Below, in pieces: positions 46,272 to 58,599 of a DNA stretch of 64,000 bases (within the stretch, counting starts at the first letter, position 1; each line of letters begins with the position of its first letter). The DNA lies in contig CM060188.1 in NCBI GenBank assembly GCA_030549335.1, forward strand, positions 12,320,501-12,384,500, written 5' to 3'. Made by a program: the position numbers and the translations under genes. Source of the stretch: Pontederia crassipes (lineage: Eukaryota > Streptophyta > Magnoliopsida > Commelinales > Pontederiaceae). Below the pieces are notes generated by a model that was not told where the DNA came from, made no database searches, and saw nothing but the letters and a program-made list of their open reading frames with translations.

Positions 46272-49200
46272 ATGGTATTTCCGAATCAGATACCACGAGC
46301 TCCCAGAAGTGGGTTACAGCGGGCCGGTCAGGAGGCTCAAGGTTCTCAACCTAATAATCAACGTGCCCTGAACCAAGAAATGAGTAGACAACAAGTACAT
46401 GGCTTCCAAGTGGATCAGGCCCAGGCTAATGGGTACCGAGGGGAACAACTGAGACAGGGACTACTACAATCGGAGTTCCACTCCGTGCACACTGAGTACT
46501 CGAGTCCCAATGTGCCACCACATCATGATCGTAAAGACATCATTGAGCGGTTCCTCAGATTGCAGCCCCCTCAGTTCAGCGGGAAGGGTGACTTCGAGAA
46601 TGCAGAGGAATGGATTGAGGAGATGGAACAGATATTCCTTGAGATGGATTGCGGCGAGGATCGCAAGATAATTTACGCCACCAGAAAACTGACGGCAGAT
46701 GCCAGAGATTGGTGGAAGGCCACCAAGCTCACTACGTTCTCCGGCCAGGACAACATCACCTGGGGAGAATTCAAGAAGGCGTTCGAGAATCGCTACATAC
46801 CAGCCTATGAAAGGGGTAGGAAGCAGAAGGAGTACCTGACACTCCAACAGGGTACTATGACTATAAAGCAGTACCTTTCCAAGTTTCTAAGCCTAGAGAA
46901 GTACTCCACCTTACAGCAGTCGGAACTTGATCGAGTGAAACGTTGGGTGGATGGCCTGAAACCCAACCTCAGAGAAAGGGTAAAGGGGGGTAACTGCCAG
47001 ACCCTCCAATTTGCTGAAGAATTTGCCATTTATCTAGAAGATGGTGATAAGACAGTCGACAAGCAACAAAGCCAAGCACCGGCCAATCAGTATCAGAACA
47101 GATATGGAAACAAAGGTAGAAGACATGCTAGGCGAGATCCCCGCCGCAGAGATGATCGCAATCGGGAAAGACCATATCCAACAAGGAATGAGCCTCAACC
47201 GCCTAGAGCATCGTGCAACTACTGCAACAGAATGCATCCCGGTGAGTGCTACCGAAGAACTGGAGCGTGCCTGAACTGTGGTAAGATGGGACATTTCGCT
47301 AGAGACTGCAAAGAGCCAAGGCGTGCTGGACCTCCGCCGCAACGTAACGACGGACCACCTAGAATGGTGCAAGGTCGAGTATACAACATGAAGCCTGCAG
47401 ACGAGCAAAGGGCGAATGACACCATCCAAGGTACGCTAAAAATTGATGGTGTTCATGCTAATATTCTCTTTGATTCTGGTGCTACACATTCGTTCATTTC
47501 GGAGCAATTCGCTCCGTTATTGAGCATAAAGCCACAAGCGACTAGTTTTCCACTCGACATCGGCACACCTCTGGGGTCCATTGTTACCCAGAAGTACATC
47601 CCCATGGTGTCGGTCGAAGTGGAAGGCAAGAACTTCTCCGCAGACCTCATCATCATTCCGATTAGGGACTACGATGCGGTGTTGGGTATGGACTGGTTGT
47701 CATACCATGACGCCTACCTACATTGTCGAGCAAAGAAGATACTGATCGGAACGCCAGGAGGACCTCAGACTGTTGTCAGAGGTACACCACTAGAGAGGGG
47801 CAAGATCCTAGTGTCAGCTTTAAAGGCACAAAAGATGCTGAAGAAAGGATGCCGGGGTTTCCTGGCAAGTGTGATCAAGACAGACAGAGTTGAAGTAGAT
47901 CGAGATAGCATTGCTGTGGTGAAGGAGTTTCCAGACGTCTTTCCAGATGACGTTTCAGGATTGCCACCACGACGGGAGATTGACTTCCGCATTGACTTGG
48001 TGCCGGGCACGGCACCTATATCTAAGGCTCCTTATCGAATGGCTCCAGCGGAAATGCTAGAATTGAAGACCCAAATCTAGGAGTTGCTGGATAAGGGATT
48101 CATTCGACCGAGCGTTTCTCCATGGGGCGCTCCGATATTATTTGTGAAGAAGAAGGACGGGTCGATGAGGCTGTGCATAGACTATCGAATGTTGAACAAG
48201 GTCACGATCAAGAACAAGTATCCACTACCAAGAATCGACGACTTGTTCGACCAATTGTCTTCGGCAAAGGTATTCTCGAAGATTGATCTGAGAAGTGGCT
48301 ATCATCAACTACGAATCACTGATGATGATGTGCCGAAGACCGCTTTCAGAACAAGATACGGGCATTATGAGTTCTTAGTGATGCCATTTGGGCTGACTAA
48401 TGCCCCCGCAGCCTTCATGGACTTGATGAATAGAGTATTCAGGCCGTACTTGGACAAGTTCGTAATCGTCTTCGTCGACGACATTCTTATATATTCGTCG
48501 AGCCCAGAAGAACACGAAGAACATCTAAGGGTTGTGCTACAAACCTTACGGGAGCACAAATTGTATGCCAAATTCTCAAAATGTGAGTTTTGGTTGAAAG
48601 AGATTATGTTCCTCGGGCATATTATCAGTGAAAATGGAATATCGGTAGATCCTGCAAAGGTGGAAGCAGTTGCCAACTGGGCACAACCGAAAAATGCGTC
48701 AGAGATTAGAAGCTTTCTTGGACTTGCTGGATATTACAGGAGATTCATTCAGGACTTTTCCAAAATTGCATCGCCACTAACAAATCTCACTAAAAAGGGC
48801 ATCAAGTATGAATGGTCACAGAGGTGTGAAGATAGTTTTCAAGAGTTAAAGAAGAGACTGACAACGGCGCCCATTCTGACCATACCTTCAGGCCAAGGAG
48901 GTTATGTCATATATAGCGACGCATGCGGCACTGGTTTAGGATGCGTCTTGATGCAACACGGGAAGGTAATTGCATATGCATCAAGACAATTAAAGAAGCA
49001 TGAAAAGAATTATCCGACACATGATCTCGAATTAGCAGCTGTGGTCTTCGCCCTCAAAATTTGGCGACACTATTTGTATGGCGAAGAGTTCGAAATCTTC
49101 ACAGACCACAAGAGCTTGAAATACATTTTCTCTCAAAAAGACTTGAATATGCGTCAGAGGAGGTGGATTGAATTTCTAAAGGATTATGAGTTCGCTATCA

Positions 49201-50807
49201 GCTATCATCCAGGGAAGGCAAACTCAGTTGCTGACGCACTTAGTAGAAAATGGGGAGGATCACTCGCATGCCTGAGAGTGAGTCGTTGGAACATGATTGA
49301 CTGCATTATCCAGGTCAGTCCAGTGATCAGCAGCGACGGTATACGAATTATGGCACACCTCGGCATGCAACCCGAGCTACTATTGAAGATAGGCAAGGCA
49401 CAACCAAACGATAACGAGTACAACCACCTACTCAAGTTGTGCGAAAAGATTCCTACAGATTTTACGGTCACAGGTGGAGTGATCAGATATAGGGGACGAT
49501 TGTGGGTCCCTGAGTATGAAGCATTGAGAAGACAAGTGTTGGATGAGTGCCACAAGTCGGAGTTCGCCATTCATCCTGGAAGCACGAAGATGTTCAAAGA
49601 CTTGCAACGGACCTTCTGGTGGAATAATATGAAGAAGGATGTGGCTGAGTACGTTGCAAGATGTCTAGTATGCCAACAAGTGAAAGTGGAACATCAGAGA
49701 CCTTACGGTGTACTACAAGAACTTGGAATCCCACAATGGAAATGGGAAAAGGTGACTATGGATTTCGTCACTGGGCTTCCAAGAACTCAACAAGGCCATG
49801 ATGCGATATGGGTGGTGGTGGACCGGTTTAGCAAGGCAGCCCATTTCATCCCCATCAAATGAAAACAGTCTGTCGAAAGTCTGATGGACGTTTATATTAA
49901 GGAGGTTATCCGACTACATGGAGTGCCAGTCTCCATTGTGTCGGATAGAGATCCACGGTTTACAGCCAAATTTTGGCGGAGCATCCAAAGTGCTTTTGGA
50001 ACAAAATTAAATTTCAGTACTGCGTTCCATCCTCAGACAGACGGGCAATCTAAACGAACGATTCAGACATTAGAAGACATGCTCCGTGCATGTGCGTTGG
50101 ACTGGAGTGGCAGTTGGGACACGCACCTCCCACTGATCGAGTTCGCATACAATAACAGTTACCACTCCAGCATAGGCATGGCACCATTTGCAGCAATGTA
50201 TGGAAGGCCTTGTCGCTCCCCCATCTGTTGGAGTGAGGTGGGAGGACGCCAATTCTTATCAAAGGAGTTAATGAAGCAAACCAAGGAAGATGCTGAAAAA
50301 GTTCGCCTTATTAGAGAGAGATTGAAAACAGCATTCACAAGACAGAAAACATATGCTGACAAGAAGAGAAGAGAACAAATTTTTAAAGTGGGAGATCGAG
50401 TTATGTTAAAAGTTTCTCCAATGAAAGGGGTAATGAGATTCAGCAAGAAGGGTAAGTTGAGCCCAAGATATGTTGGCCCCTTCGAAGTACTTGCATTAAT
50501 CAGATATGCAGCTTGTAGGTTGGCGTTGCCTCCATCATATGGACACGTGCATAATGTCTTTCACGTGTCCATGTTGCGCAAGTACCAACATGATGATGCT
50601 AATATGGTGAATATGGAGGAACCAAATTTGAATGTAGATCTGACATATGCTGAGCAGCCTATAGAAGTCTTGGAGTACCAAACTAAGCATATGAAGAATA
50701 AAATGGTACCCATGGTGAGGGTGGCTTGGACACATCATAGAGATGAAGATGCCACCTGGGAACTGGAAGAAGAAATGAGAAGAGATTTTCCAGAATTATT
50801 TAGGTGA
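46272..50807 (+). mobile_element. gag-pol region of the Ty3/gypsy element
   Basis: One long reading frame by family design, here interrupted about twice. Parts in order: gag (about 46.3-47.4 kb), with a basic tail and the CCHC knuckle CLNCGKMGHFARDC; aspartic protease (about 47.4-47.8 kb, FDSGATHSFIS); reverse transcriptase (about 48.1-48.6 kb, [10 protein letters not shown]); RNase H (about 48.9-49.3 kb, [12 protein letters not shown]); integrase (about 49.5-50.4 kb, HHCC finger, then the DDE core with [14 protein letters not shown]); and a C-terminal chromodomain-like segment (about 50.65-50.8 kb, [14 protein letters not shown]). Domain order with integrase after RNase H is Ty3/gypsy. No envelope gene. 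Confidence 0.93.
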
Positions 50808-50866
50808 GATAATATAACTTCGTTTATTCAAATTCGAGGACGAATTTATTTTTAAGGAGGTTATGA

Positions 50867-53293
50867 TGTAATGACCCAGATTTTTCAGGTTTAACAAATA
50901 GATATTTTATTATTTTATTTTATTTTTGAAGACATATTGTTATTGTTATATTTAATAATTCCGAAAATAAAAAAAATAAAAATAATTGAGAGGAGTTTGA
51001 TTAGGGATAGGATTATTCAATTAATTTCGTAATTTATCTAATTAACTATTAGAATAAAATAGGGAGTGGTTAAAAGGATAAATTAGAGGATTTAATTTGA
51101 TTGAGATTAGATAATATGGTTAGAGAATAATTAAAAATCTATAAACACTATAAATAAGAGTAGGGGGGTACGAACGACTCCGTCTGCGTGATTTTCGGCT
51201 TCGTCTTCGGCAACCTCAGAGGACAAGGCTCGCAGGTACGTAGAGGGGATCCGTAGATTTATTAGATTATGTTAATTTTTGTAAAGTCTATTCAGATCGA
51301 CTTTGTCAAAAAAAAATATATATAATGTTACGGCCGAAGAGTTAGATTTCGGCCGTAATGAAATAGAAAAGGTAGAGAGAAGATGTCGGCCATAATAGAT
51401 GTCGGCGTCGACCGCAACAGGTGATTTTTACGGTCGAGAATGAGCGTTTACGCCCGTAAAAGAAAAAAAAATAATAATGTTACGGCCGAAGAGTTATGTT
51501 TCGGCCGTAATGAAATAATAGAGAGAGAGGAGAGTAGAGTTTTTACGGCCGTAATGGAATTAAAAAGGAAAAAAAATTGGAAAGGAGGTTTTACGGCCGA
51601 GAAGTTGGGAGAGAGAGAGAAAAGGAAGAGAGAGAAAAGGGGAGATAGATTGGCCGTAAAGAAAAAAAAAATGTGTTACGGCCGAAGAACAGGGTTTTAC
51701 GGCCGTAACGGATAGGCCGTAACGGGATGGCCGTAACGAAAAGGGAGTAAAAGTTGAAAGCCGTAATAGAATAGGGTGTAACAGAAAGGGGGTAATAGAA
51801 TAGGGTGTAACAGGAAGGCCGTAACAGAAAGGGGGTAATAGAATAGAGTGTAACAGGAAGGCCGTAACAGAAAGGGGGTAATAGAATAGGGTGTAACAGG
51901 AAGGCCGTAACAGAAAGGGGTAATAGAATAGGGTGTAACAGGAAGGCCGTAACAGAAAGGGGGTAATAGAATAGGGTGTAAAAGTTTATGGCAGTAATGA
52001 AATAGGGGATAAAAATTTGGAGAGAGAATTTACGGCCGTAAAAATCAGAGAAGATGGAGAGAAAGAAAAATGATGTTACGGTCGTAATGAACAGAGAGTA
52101 CTACCTAGAGTTATTATTTATTTTTGAGTAAATTTTAATTACTGATTATTATTGTTATTATTAATTAATTTGATGTATCAATGATATTGTTGGTGATTGA
52201 TTTGTTTATACTATGATGAACTTTGATTTTGATTGTATTGTTGACCTACTTAGTTTGGAGTTCAGAATTTATCTCATTGATAATTTATTTAAAGATAGAC
52301 ATTTTAGGTAAACAAGATAAAAGCCGAAAGCTACTGGGCCCATGTTCACTGATTGCCACTAAGCCGGGACCAATTGAATTGAATTAAATTGAATGGGGCA
52401 GATGGTGTAAAAACTATGGATGTCCTGTGTATGGTCACTCGTCCCCCACCATACACGAACCCATTGAATCGTATTGGGCTTGCCGTGGCACTGATCCCCC
52501 ACTGGCCTGCATGAAAGTGGCATGGTGTCCCTTAATTGACTGAGCGCTCCTCATTGAATTGGATAACTCCGAACATTGAAAATCGAATTGAATTGAATTG
52601 AATTGAAATTGGAATTGCAGTAAATAGAATTAAATCATGGTCATTTGGATATATTGGCATGGAGTTGGCAATTACTATTGCCCTATTGAATTGAATCGTT
52701 ATTGGCCAATGACCATTGATTATTGAATTGAAAATTGTTAATTGAATATTGATTTATTAATCAGGCAATTGATAATTATTAATTGGAACAATTGTTATTG
52801 ATTTACATTGGTCTGTTGACCATAGCCTGATATATTGTTTATATTGATAAATTGTTAATTGATTATTGTATTGACTGCTCAATCGACTCATTATTGATTT
52901 TATCTTATTTTCGATTGAGCATATTGATTGTCTTTTAGACCCTACGTACTGAGTATTTTTTTATACTCATGGATATTTTCCTGTACCTGGATCCGTGCAG
53001 GTGAGAGTACTTCGATAGAGGATGATCCTGCAGGTGGCTATGCTCAGTGATAGACAGATGTTGCACATGTTCTAGATTGAGTTGTCTAGTTTTTATTATT
53101 TCCGCATTTATTAGAATTGTGAACTTATTAATATTTTAATTATTTTGAATATAATGGATTATTAGTTGTTATTATTGAAAAAGTCTTCCGCATTTATTGT
53201 TTATATTCCGCAAAAATGTTTTATAGAAAATTGAGTAGCGCCTCTGGGACGACTCTGAGCACGTGAAAGTCACGTGGGTCTCGGGGCGTTACA
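50867..53293 (+). repeat. Right LTR (2427 bp)
   Basis: Same start and end as the left LTR and close to identical. It is 49 bp shorter, mainly because the minisatellite has one unit fewer, with a small deletion and a small insertion in the GGCCGTAA-rich part. Confidence 0.95.
51761..51980. repeat. Minisatellite in the right LTR, 5 units of about 43 bp
   Basis: Same unit as in the left LTR, 220 bp against 263 bp, an exact difference of one 43-bp unit. Confidence 0.93.
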
Positions 53294-53570
53294 GATAAAC
53301 CATAACTAGCGGGTCTCTCCTAAAGATGGACCCTGCAACTCGGCACGTGGCCCATATGAAATTCTGCTAGGTTAGCTCGCCCGACACATGTCTTCGGCTC
53401 GACAAACTCGAGCACGACACAGGCCGAGCTCGATAAATACATTTTTTATTATATATTTTAAATATTTAATAATATATTATATATCTAATAATCATAATAT
53501 CATATATTATAATATTTTATTTTAAAATATCATATATTATTTTATTTTATTATTTTATTATTAATACAAT

Positions 53571-54104
53571 GGCTATTTTTATAAACCCCCTAAATTATTA
53601 TAATTTTTCACATATAACGTCAAACTACGAATTTATTTTTTTAGATTCCTAAACTATCGTGATTTTTTTACTTTAATCCTCCAGTCCACTTTTGTTACAT
53701 TTTTTGTTACTTTTACTTTTTTTCATTTATAAAAAGACTAAATTACCCCTCCCTAAAAAACATGAAATAAAAAATATTAAAAAATATAAAAATATATAAA
53801 TATATAAAAAAAATCATTAGAAGGATCAAAGTGGTAAACAAAAAATGTCATTTATAAAAAAGACTAAATTACCCTCCCCTCGATTTGTTTTTTTTACATT
53901 TATTATTTGACGTACTATGGAGGGAGGGGTAATTTAGTCTTTTCATAAATAGAAAAAAATCAAAAGTAATGAAAAACATAACAAAAATAAACGGAAGGAT
54001 TAAAGTGAAAAAATTATAATAGTTTAGGAATAAAAAAATAAGTTCATAATTTGAGGATAGATGCGAAAAACATAATAGTTTAGGGGAGGTTTATAGAAAT
54101 GACC
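53571..54104. mobile_element. Mutator-type MITE (534 bp)
   Basis: The left end GGCTATTTTTATAAACCCCC and the right end read inverted (GGTCATTTCTATAAACCTCC) start inverted repeats of about 115 bp (both sides continue AAATTATTA/AAACTATTA, TTTTTCACAT/TTTTTCGCAT, TTCCTAAACTAT, ACTTTAATCC). The flanks share TTAATACAAT (53561-53570 and 54106-54115), a 9-10 bp target duplication typical of Mutator elements. The inside has no open frame of note. It interrupts an older repeat whose halves lie at about 53300-53440 and 54120-54310. Confidence 0.85.
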
Positions 54105-54119
54105 TTTAATACAATAAAC

Positions 54120-55262
54120 TTTAGAAAAAATAAATCGTCAAACCCGGTATGACCTAGCCCAGCAAGGTCATACATAAGGCCATACACAGATCATGCCGAG
54201 TTGGCATGATGCTGATCCGGCACGATTAAGTTCGTTTCAAAAATGAGTCATGTCAATATGACACGATTTGTTAGCCCAAACTCAATAAGACATATTCTGT
54301 TTGTCCATCTCTAATCTATTATATGCTTCCATGCCCTAAAAGCTTCATTTTATCGTCAGATTGTTTAGCTTCATTCATTCATACATAATATATATACAAC
54401 TCATGCAGTGCAGTCTACAGGCTATGTATGTTCCCTGCTACTGCAGCTATTGCTGCTGGGCTCTCTCTCACATGGGAACCAGGTTGTGGTGGCACTCCCC
54501 AGTTCAATCTCAAGCTGTGGTCTCATGCAAATGCAATCCAAAGCGATCCGGTATCAATGGACACCGTGGTGCATCCATCGATGTATAAACAATGTCTCGA
54601 CCATGGTGTCCTCATGTGCTCCAACGATCTCGAGCGTCCAATCAGCGAGAGTCGATATTTTCTTTTCTTGTTTCCAATAACCCAAAAGTTGCATCGAGTG
54701 TAAAGAGGTGCGTATATCTTCCACAGTGCTCGCCTCCATTTCCTAGATACAATCGTTAAGGCACGATCTGAGAACTGTATTCTAATAAATACTGAAACTT
54801 CCAACTTTTAATACACATTCCCATGCCATCGCGAGCAGTGCATTTTTTTTCTTCTTCTGCATGCATACATACATACGAGAGACATGGATAATTACCTACA
54901 CTTTTTAATAACTCTGTCAAGAATAATACATAGACATAGCACGGAACAATGATGCACCATCATCACTATACTATCTGAAAATTGGAATCTCATGATTTTT
55001 AAAATATGCCAAAGGGCGTGGTGGAGGGACCTCCTTGCATCATTTTCGCAATGCTTTATGTCCAACAAAGTTGAAGGATGGAGAAGTAACAAGGCAAAAA
55101 TTTCAAGATGGTAGAGCATGAGTTATTATATATTATATTATGTGTGCATAAAGAGGACAAAAAATGCATGAACTAATGATTACAACACCATGTGATATGC
55201 CCATCATCTTGATCCTAGTAATCAAACTTTATTTTCTTTCACCTTTTTTTCTCTTTTAAGTC
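54120..55262. other. Spacer: old repeat end, then sequence without a supported gene
   Basis: 54120-54310 carries words (GGTATGACCTAGCCCAGC, GGCACGATTAAG, GTTTGTCCATCTCTA) that belong with 53300-53440 as the two halves of one decayed DNA transposon. From 54360 to 54700 several overlapping open frames on both strands reach 60-93 codons at moderate GC, but none has a recognisable domain. Confidence 0.4.
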
Positions 55263-55279
55263 AAGAATCCAATAAGCAA

Positions 55280-55440
55280 CAATAACAATAACAAAGCATT
55301 ATCCCACTAGGTGGAGTCGGCTACATGGTTTAATCCATGTTCATAAGATTCGACAAAATTTTACGCTGGTTTTCGGGGCCTAACACAACTCTCCTTCTTT
55401 ATCCGGGCTTGGACCGGCTATAAAATATAGGCGGAGTTTT
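55280..55440 (-). mobile_element. Short RTE-type LINE insertion with 17-bp target duplication
   Basis: The perfect 17-bp duplication AAGAATCCAATAAGCAA lies at 55263-55279 and 55441-55457. Between them, read on minus, the sequence has GCCGGTCCAAGCCCGGATAA, GTGTTAGGCCCCGAAAACC, GTAGCCGACTCCACCTAGTG and ends GGATAATGCTTTGTTATTG. This is the widespread plant RTE 3' end with a TTG/ATTG-type tail. It is 161 bp and so heavily 5'-truncated (or a SINE sharing that tail). The intact duplication suggests a fairly recent insertion. Confidence 0.75.
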
Positions 55441-55457
55441 AAGAATCCAATAAGCAA

Positions 55458-57100
55458 GGCGCTATTTTTATTTTTCTCCTTGTTGCACTGCAACTGCGTG
55501 AAAACAAGAGCTGCCTCCAAGAAGATGCTGCTGCAGCATCAATTAAATGGCCCGGCCAGGGCCACCTGCAAAGCCGAAGCTAAGTCACTGGCAGATGGTT
55601 TACCTCAAAAGCTTAACCTACTATAGATGCAGTGTGTGTTTCCTTAGGATACAAATCCCAGTTTGGGGGAATCCCAAGAGGGAGAAGAGTGCATGGATTT
55701 AGCATGCAACTAGACGCAGAAGGACAGAGAAAGAGACGGATGGGGGTGGACAAAAGACACAGCAACAGGACTCCTACGAGGCCATTAAAATCCGTCTTGG
55801 GGATTCACGAATAATAAAAATTCCAATGAGATCCCTCGCCGGACACTACCATTTGCTGCAGCTGTAGCAACTGCATTATTTCAGACTGCCTGGCCGGGCT
55901 TCATCTCTTTCTCAGTTTCTCTCTCCCTCCTCCTCCCTCGGAGTTCACAAAAGGTAAGGATGGTGGGGTCCTATGTCTCTCCGGTGCGAGAAAATTTATC
56001 CCAAAAGTTTGATTGGATTGCATGGAAATCATCACCACCCCCATGGGTCCAAAGTTGTGTATTTGAGTGGAGCCACAAAAGCAAGAGGGGTTGAAACAGC
56101 AGCCAGGAGTTGGGTGGTCGTAGCGCAGTGATTAGGTACTAATTCATCCCTGTCATTTTATAACTTTCGTACTACACTTTTTTGCTTTCTTCCGTATTAT
56201 CTTAGATGCTCTTTTGATATACGCATGGTTAAAGCCAAATAAATAGCTTTGTCAAGTAGTGTTAGCTTACACGACAAGTAATTTAACAATGTCTTAATTT
56301 AGATTCTCAAAAGATCTCATCCGTAGCTCCACTGGTACGTTCAACTTAATTAATCTAAACAAATCGAGAGCAAAACAGAAAAGAAATGCATGGCTTGCAT
56401 GGCCTAATTCAACCTCCCAGTAGTGAATGACATTAAATTTTCGCTCCATAATAGATCATATCTTATTTCTCAAAAGGGCGTTTCAAGCCAAGGGAGCTGC
56501 CTTTTTTTTTCCAAACACAAAACTCGTGAAAAATAAAAAGACACTGCTGATGACGAAAGTGGAGATATAAGCCATGGATGATAATCTAAAAGGATGGGAT
56601 AAAAGAATTAAAAAAAAGTTTGAGAACAAAAATATTAAAGTCCACCCAGCCCAGCCCAGCCCAGCAAGCTTAGCATAGAGTTTGAAGCAAATAGTTTCCC
56701 TCTCTTACTGTGTCCTATGTTCTCTATGACAGAGAAAAAAGAATAGTTTATAGTTTTAATTTTAACTGCACTATAGATCGCCAAATACCAATGTTGAAAA
56801 TATTTCTCTGAAAAAAATATTGTACCCATGCAACTTATTTTCAGGGAAGCAACTTTGTAGAAGTTGACTTGTGAACTTTCCCTGTAAACTAAAGAAAATA
56901 TAATTACATCAAGTATATACCACAATCTGATGAAGAGAACTAGAAAAGTTAAATATGAGTTATATGATGAGCACCGTCATACTATCTGAGTAAAGCTAAA
57001 GAACTTTTAAGGAAAAAATTGTTATAAGATAAAGGGGAAAAAAATAGTTTGATGATTTATGAAGAAGGCAATTAAAAGTTGAAATACTTTGGATTTTCAT
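55458..57100. other. Spacer, no gene supported
   Basis: A CT-rich patch with a donor-like end (CTCTCTCCCTCCTCCTCCC, then GTTCACAAAAGGTAAGG) near 55918-55961 looks like a leader and splice donor. No coding exon could be tied to it. Frames at 55632-55814 and 56635-56925 have no family features. 56641-56665 holds CCCAGCCCAG repeats. Confidence 0.4.
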
Positions 57101-57103
57101 TTA

Positions 57104-57402
57104 AGGGGTGTTTGGAATGGGATTAGCAGTGGGAATAAGGCCTAATTCCACCATTTGTATTCAAATAATGCTGGAATAGGAACAACTTTGGAGAAAAAAA
57201 ATTCTTGTCGGCTGAATATTTTTTGCCTTGATAATTGAAAAAATAAGAGCAAGATGTTCTTGCTATTAGGAGGAACAGCATAAGAATAATCATTTTTCTA
57301 TTGTTTTATTATTAAATAGTCAAGAATTGTGCAGAACAAAAATATTATCATATAATTTTGTTCTTATTTTTGGAATATCAAAACCTGATACCAAACGCTC
57401 CC
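57104..57402. mobile_element. Tourist-like MITE (299 bp)
   Basis: The left end AGGGGTGTTTGGAATGGGAT and the right end read inverted (GGGAGCGTTTGGTATCAGG) are flanked by TTA on both sides (57101-57103 and 57403-57405). This is the standard terminus and duplication of PIF/Harbinger-derived Tourist MITEs. Non-coding and AT-rich inside. Confidence 0.75.
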
Positions 57403-57405
57403 TTA

Positions 57406-58097
57406 GGTTGTCCGAAAATATTCTGCAGGAAAACTATTTTCTATTATTTATATATGTGATTCAACTGGATCAAATTTTGACCAAAAGATCATTAAATATA
57501 ATTCTATATGAATCCCATTGGATCATGTTACTCATTTGAAATTGTTTCTATTAATCTTTTTCTCTTTTATTTTTTAGAATAAAATAATACAAATTATCTT
57601 TTTATAAAAGAAATATGATAAAATTTTCCAACATCTAAAATAATTTAAATACATATAAAACATTTTATTTAATTTTTAAATAATTCAGACGCTAAATTTT
57701 ATTAAATTAGTTCAACTTTAAGTAAAAATAAAAAAAATTATGGGGTCATCTGATCAAGCTGATTGGATTTAGAAATTTGAAATTTATACCCAATCTATTG
57801 GTGACAAGGTTTTGGTCAAGTTGATTCGAAATGACCCAAAGGGATTTATTTTGGTTCTGATCGTCAGGTTTATGATTTATCAACCCAAACCGATTAACAC
57901 CACAGATGACCGAGGTGAGGGGTTATAAATGAGAATGCTGAAACAACCGCATAAATAGCAAATTCTACAAACAAAATTATGTTATTTCCATAATTACTAA
58001 AAATTTGACAATCAGCAATAGATGTCTAAAAGTTTGTCAAAAGTAGGGGCATAAGGAAAAAAAAACTCAAGCAAAAACCCTACCTGATTAGCAAAAC

Positions 58098-58146
<49 letters not shown>

Positions 58147-58560
58147 CCCGTGATTTTTAATAAATTAATATCAACCCGCTCCAATTAAAATTTCACCTAA
58201 AAAAAACATAAGGGCTCAAGTTTCAGTGACTAAGAATTGTAGAAGGTGAACTACCACATTCCTATTTTACTCGACCAAGATTTCAAACAACCAAGGGTAA
58301 AAAGATAAATTTGGAAAATAAAGCAGATTTTTTTTTCATAACACAGACCGAGTTGCGAGAGAAAAAAAAAATATATGTTTTTATATAATTATGATGGTTA
58401 TTATTATTGATTCGCCCTGATCATAGTATTATTATATTAATCTCATTATGGATTATACTGATGACCCATTTTCGGATAAGATTTTGTCACATCTAATAAT
58501 AACACAAACATAAATGTCCTAATAAACAATATAAAAGTCGAAAATTGTGCACTTATTCAT
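57406..58560. other. AT-rich spacer, nothing recognised
   Basis: No open frame or repeat that I can name apart from a TA run at 58103-58143. Words near 57740-57900 (GGTCATCTGATCAAGCTGAT, CAACCCAAACCGATTAAC) look like decayed transposon ends. Confidence 0.45.
58103..58143. repeat. (TA)n microsatellite
   Basis: About 20 TA repeats. Confidence 0.95.
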
Positions 58561-58599
58561 TATCCTTTTTATTGAAGTAGATAAATATATAACATAACT

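Larger units (their letters stand above)
43601..53293 (+). mobile_element. Ty3/gypsy LTR retrotransposon, Tekay/Del-like, structurally complete
   Basis: 9693 bp, flanked by the perfect 5-bp duplication GATAA (43596-43600 and 53294-53298). Parts in order: left LTR, primer binding site, gag-pol region, purine-rich tract (around 50850-50866), right LTR. Long LTRs, tRNA-Met primer site, gag and pol in one frame and a chromodomain-like end to integrase fit the Tekay/Del chromovirus lineage. By eye the LTRs differ by about 20 substitutions in 2.4 kb plus small length changes; at commonly used grass rates this means a few hundred thousand years. The layout is whole, but the coding frame is interrupted about twice, so this copy is a fossil. 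Confidence 0.95.

Noticed and set aside
56117-56145. tRNA- or SINE-like A box (TAGCGCAGTGATTAGG)
   Set aside because: No B box or cloverleaf downstream at the right distance.
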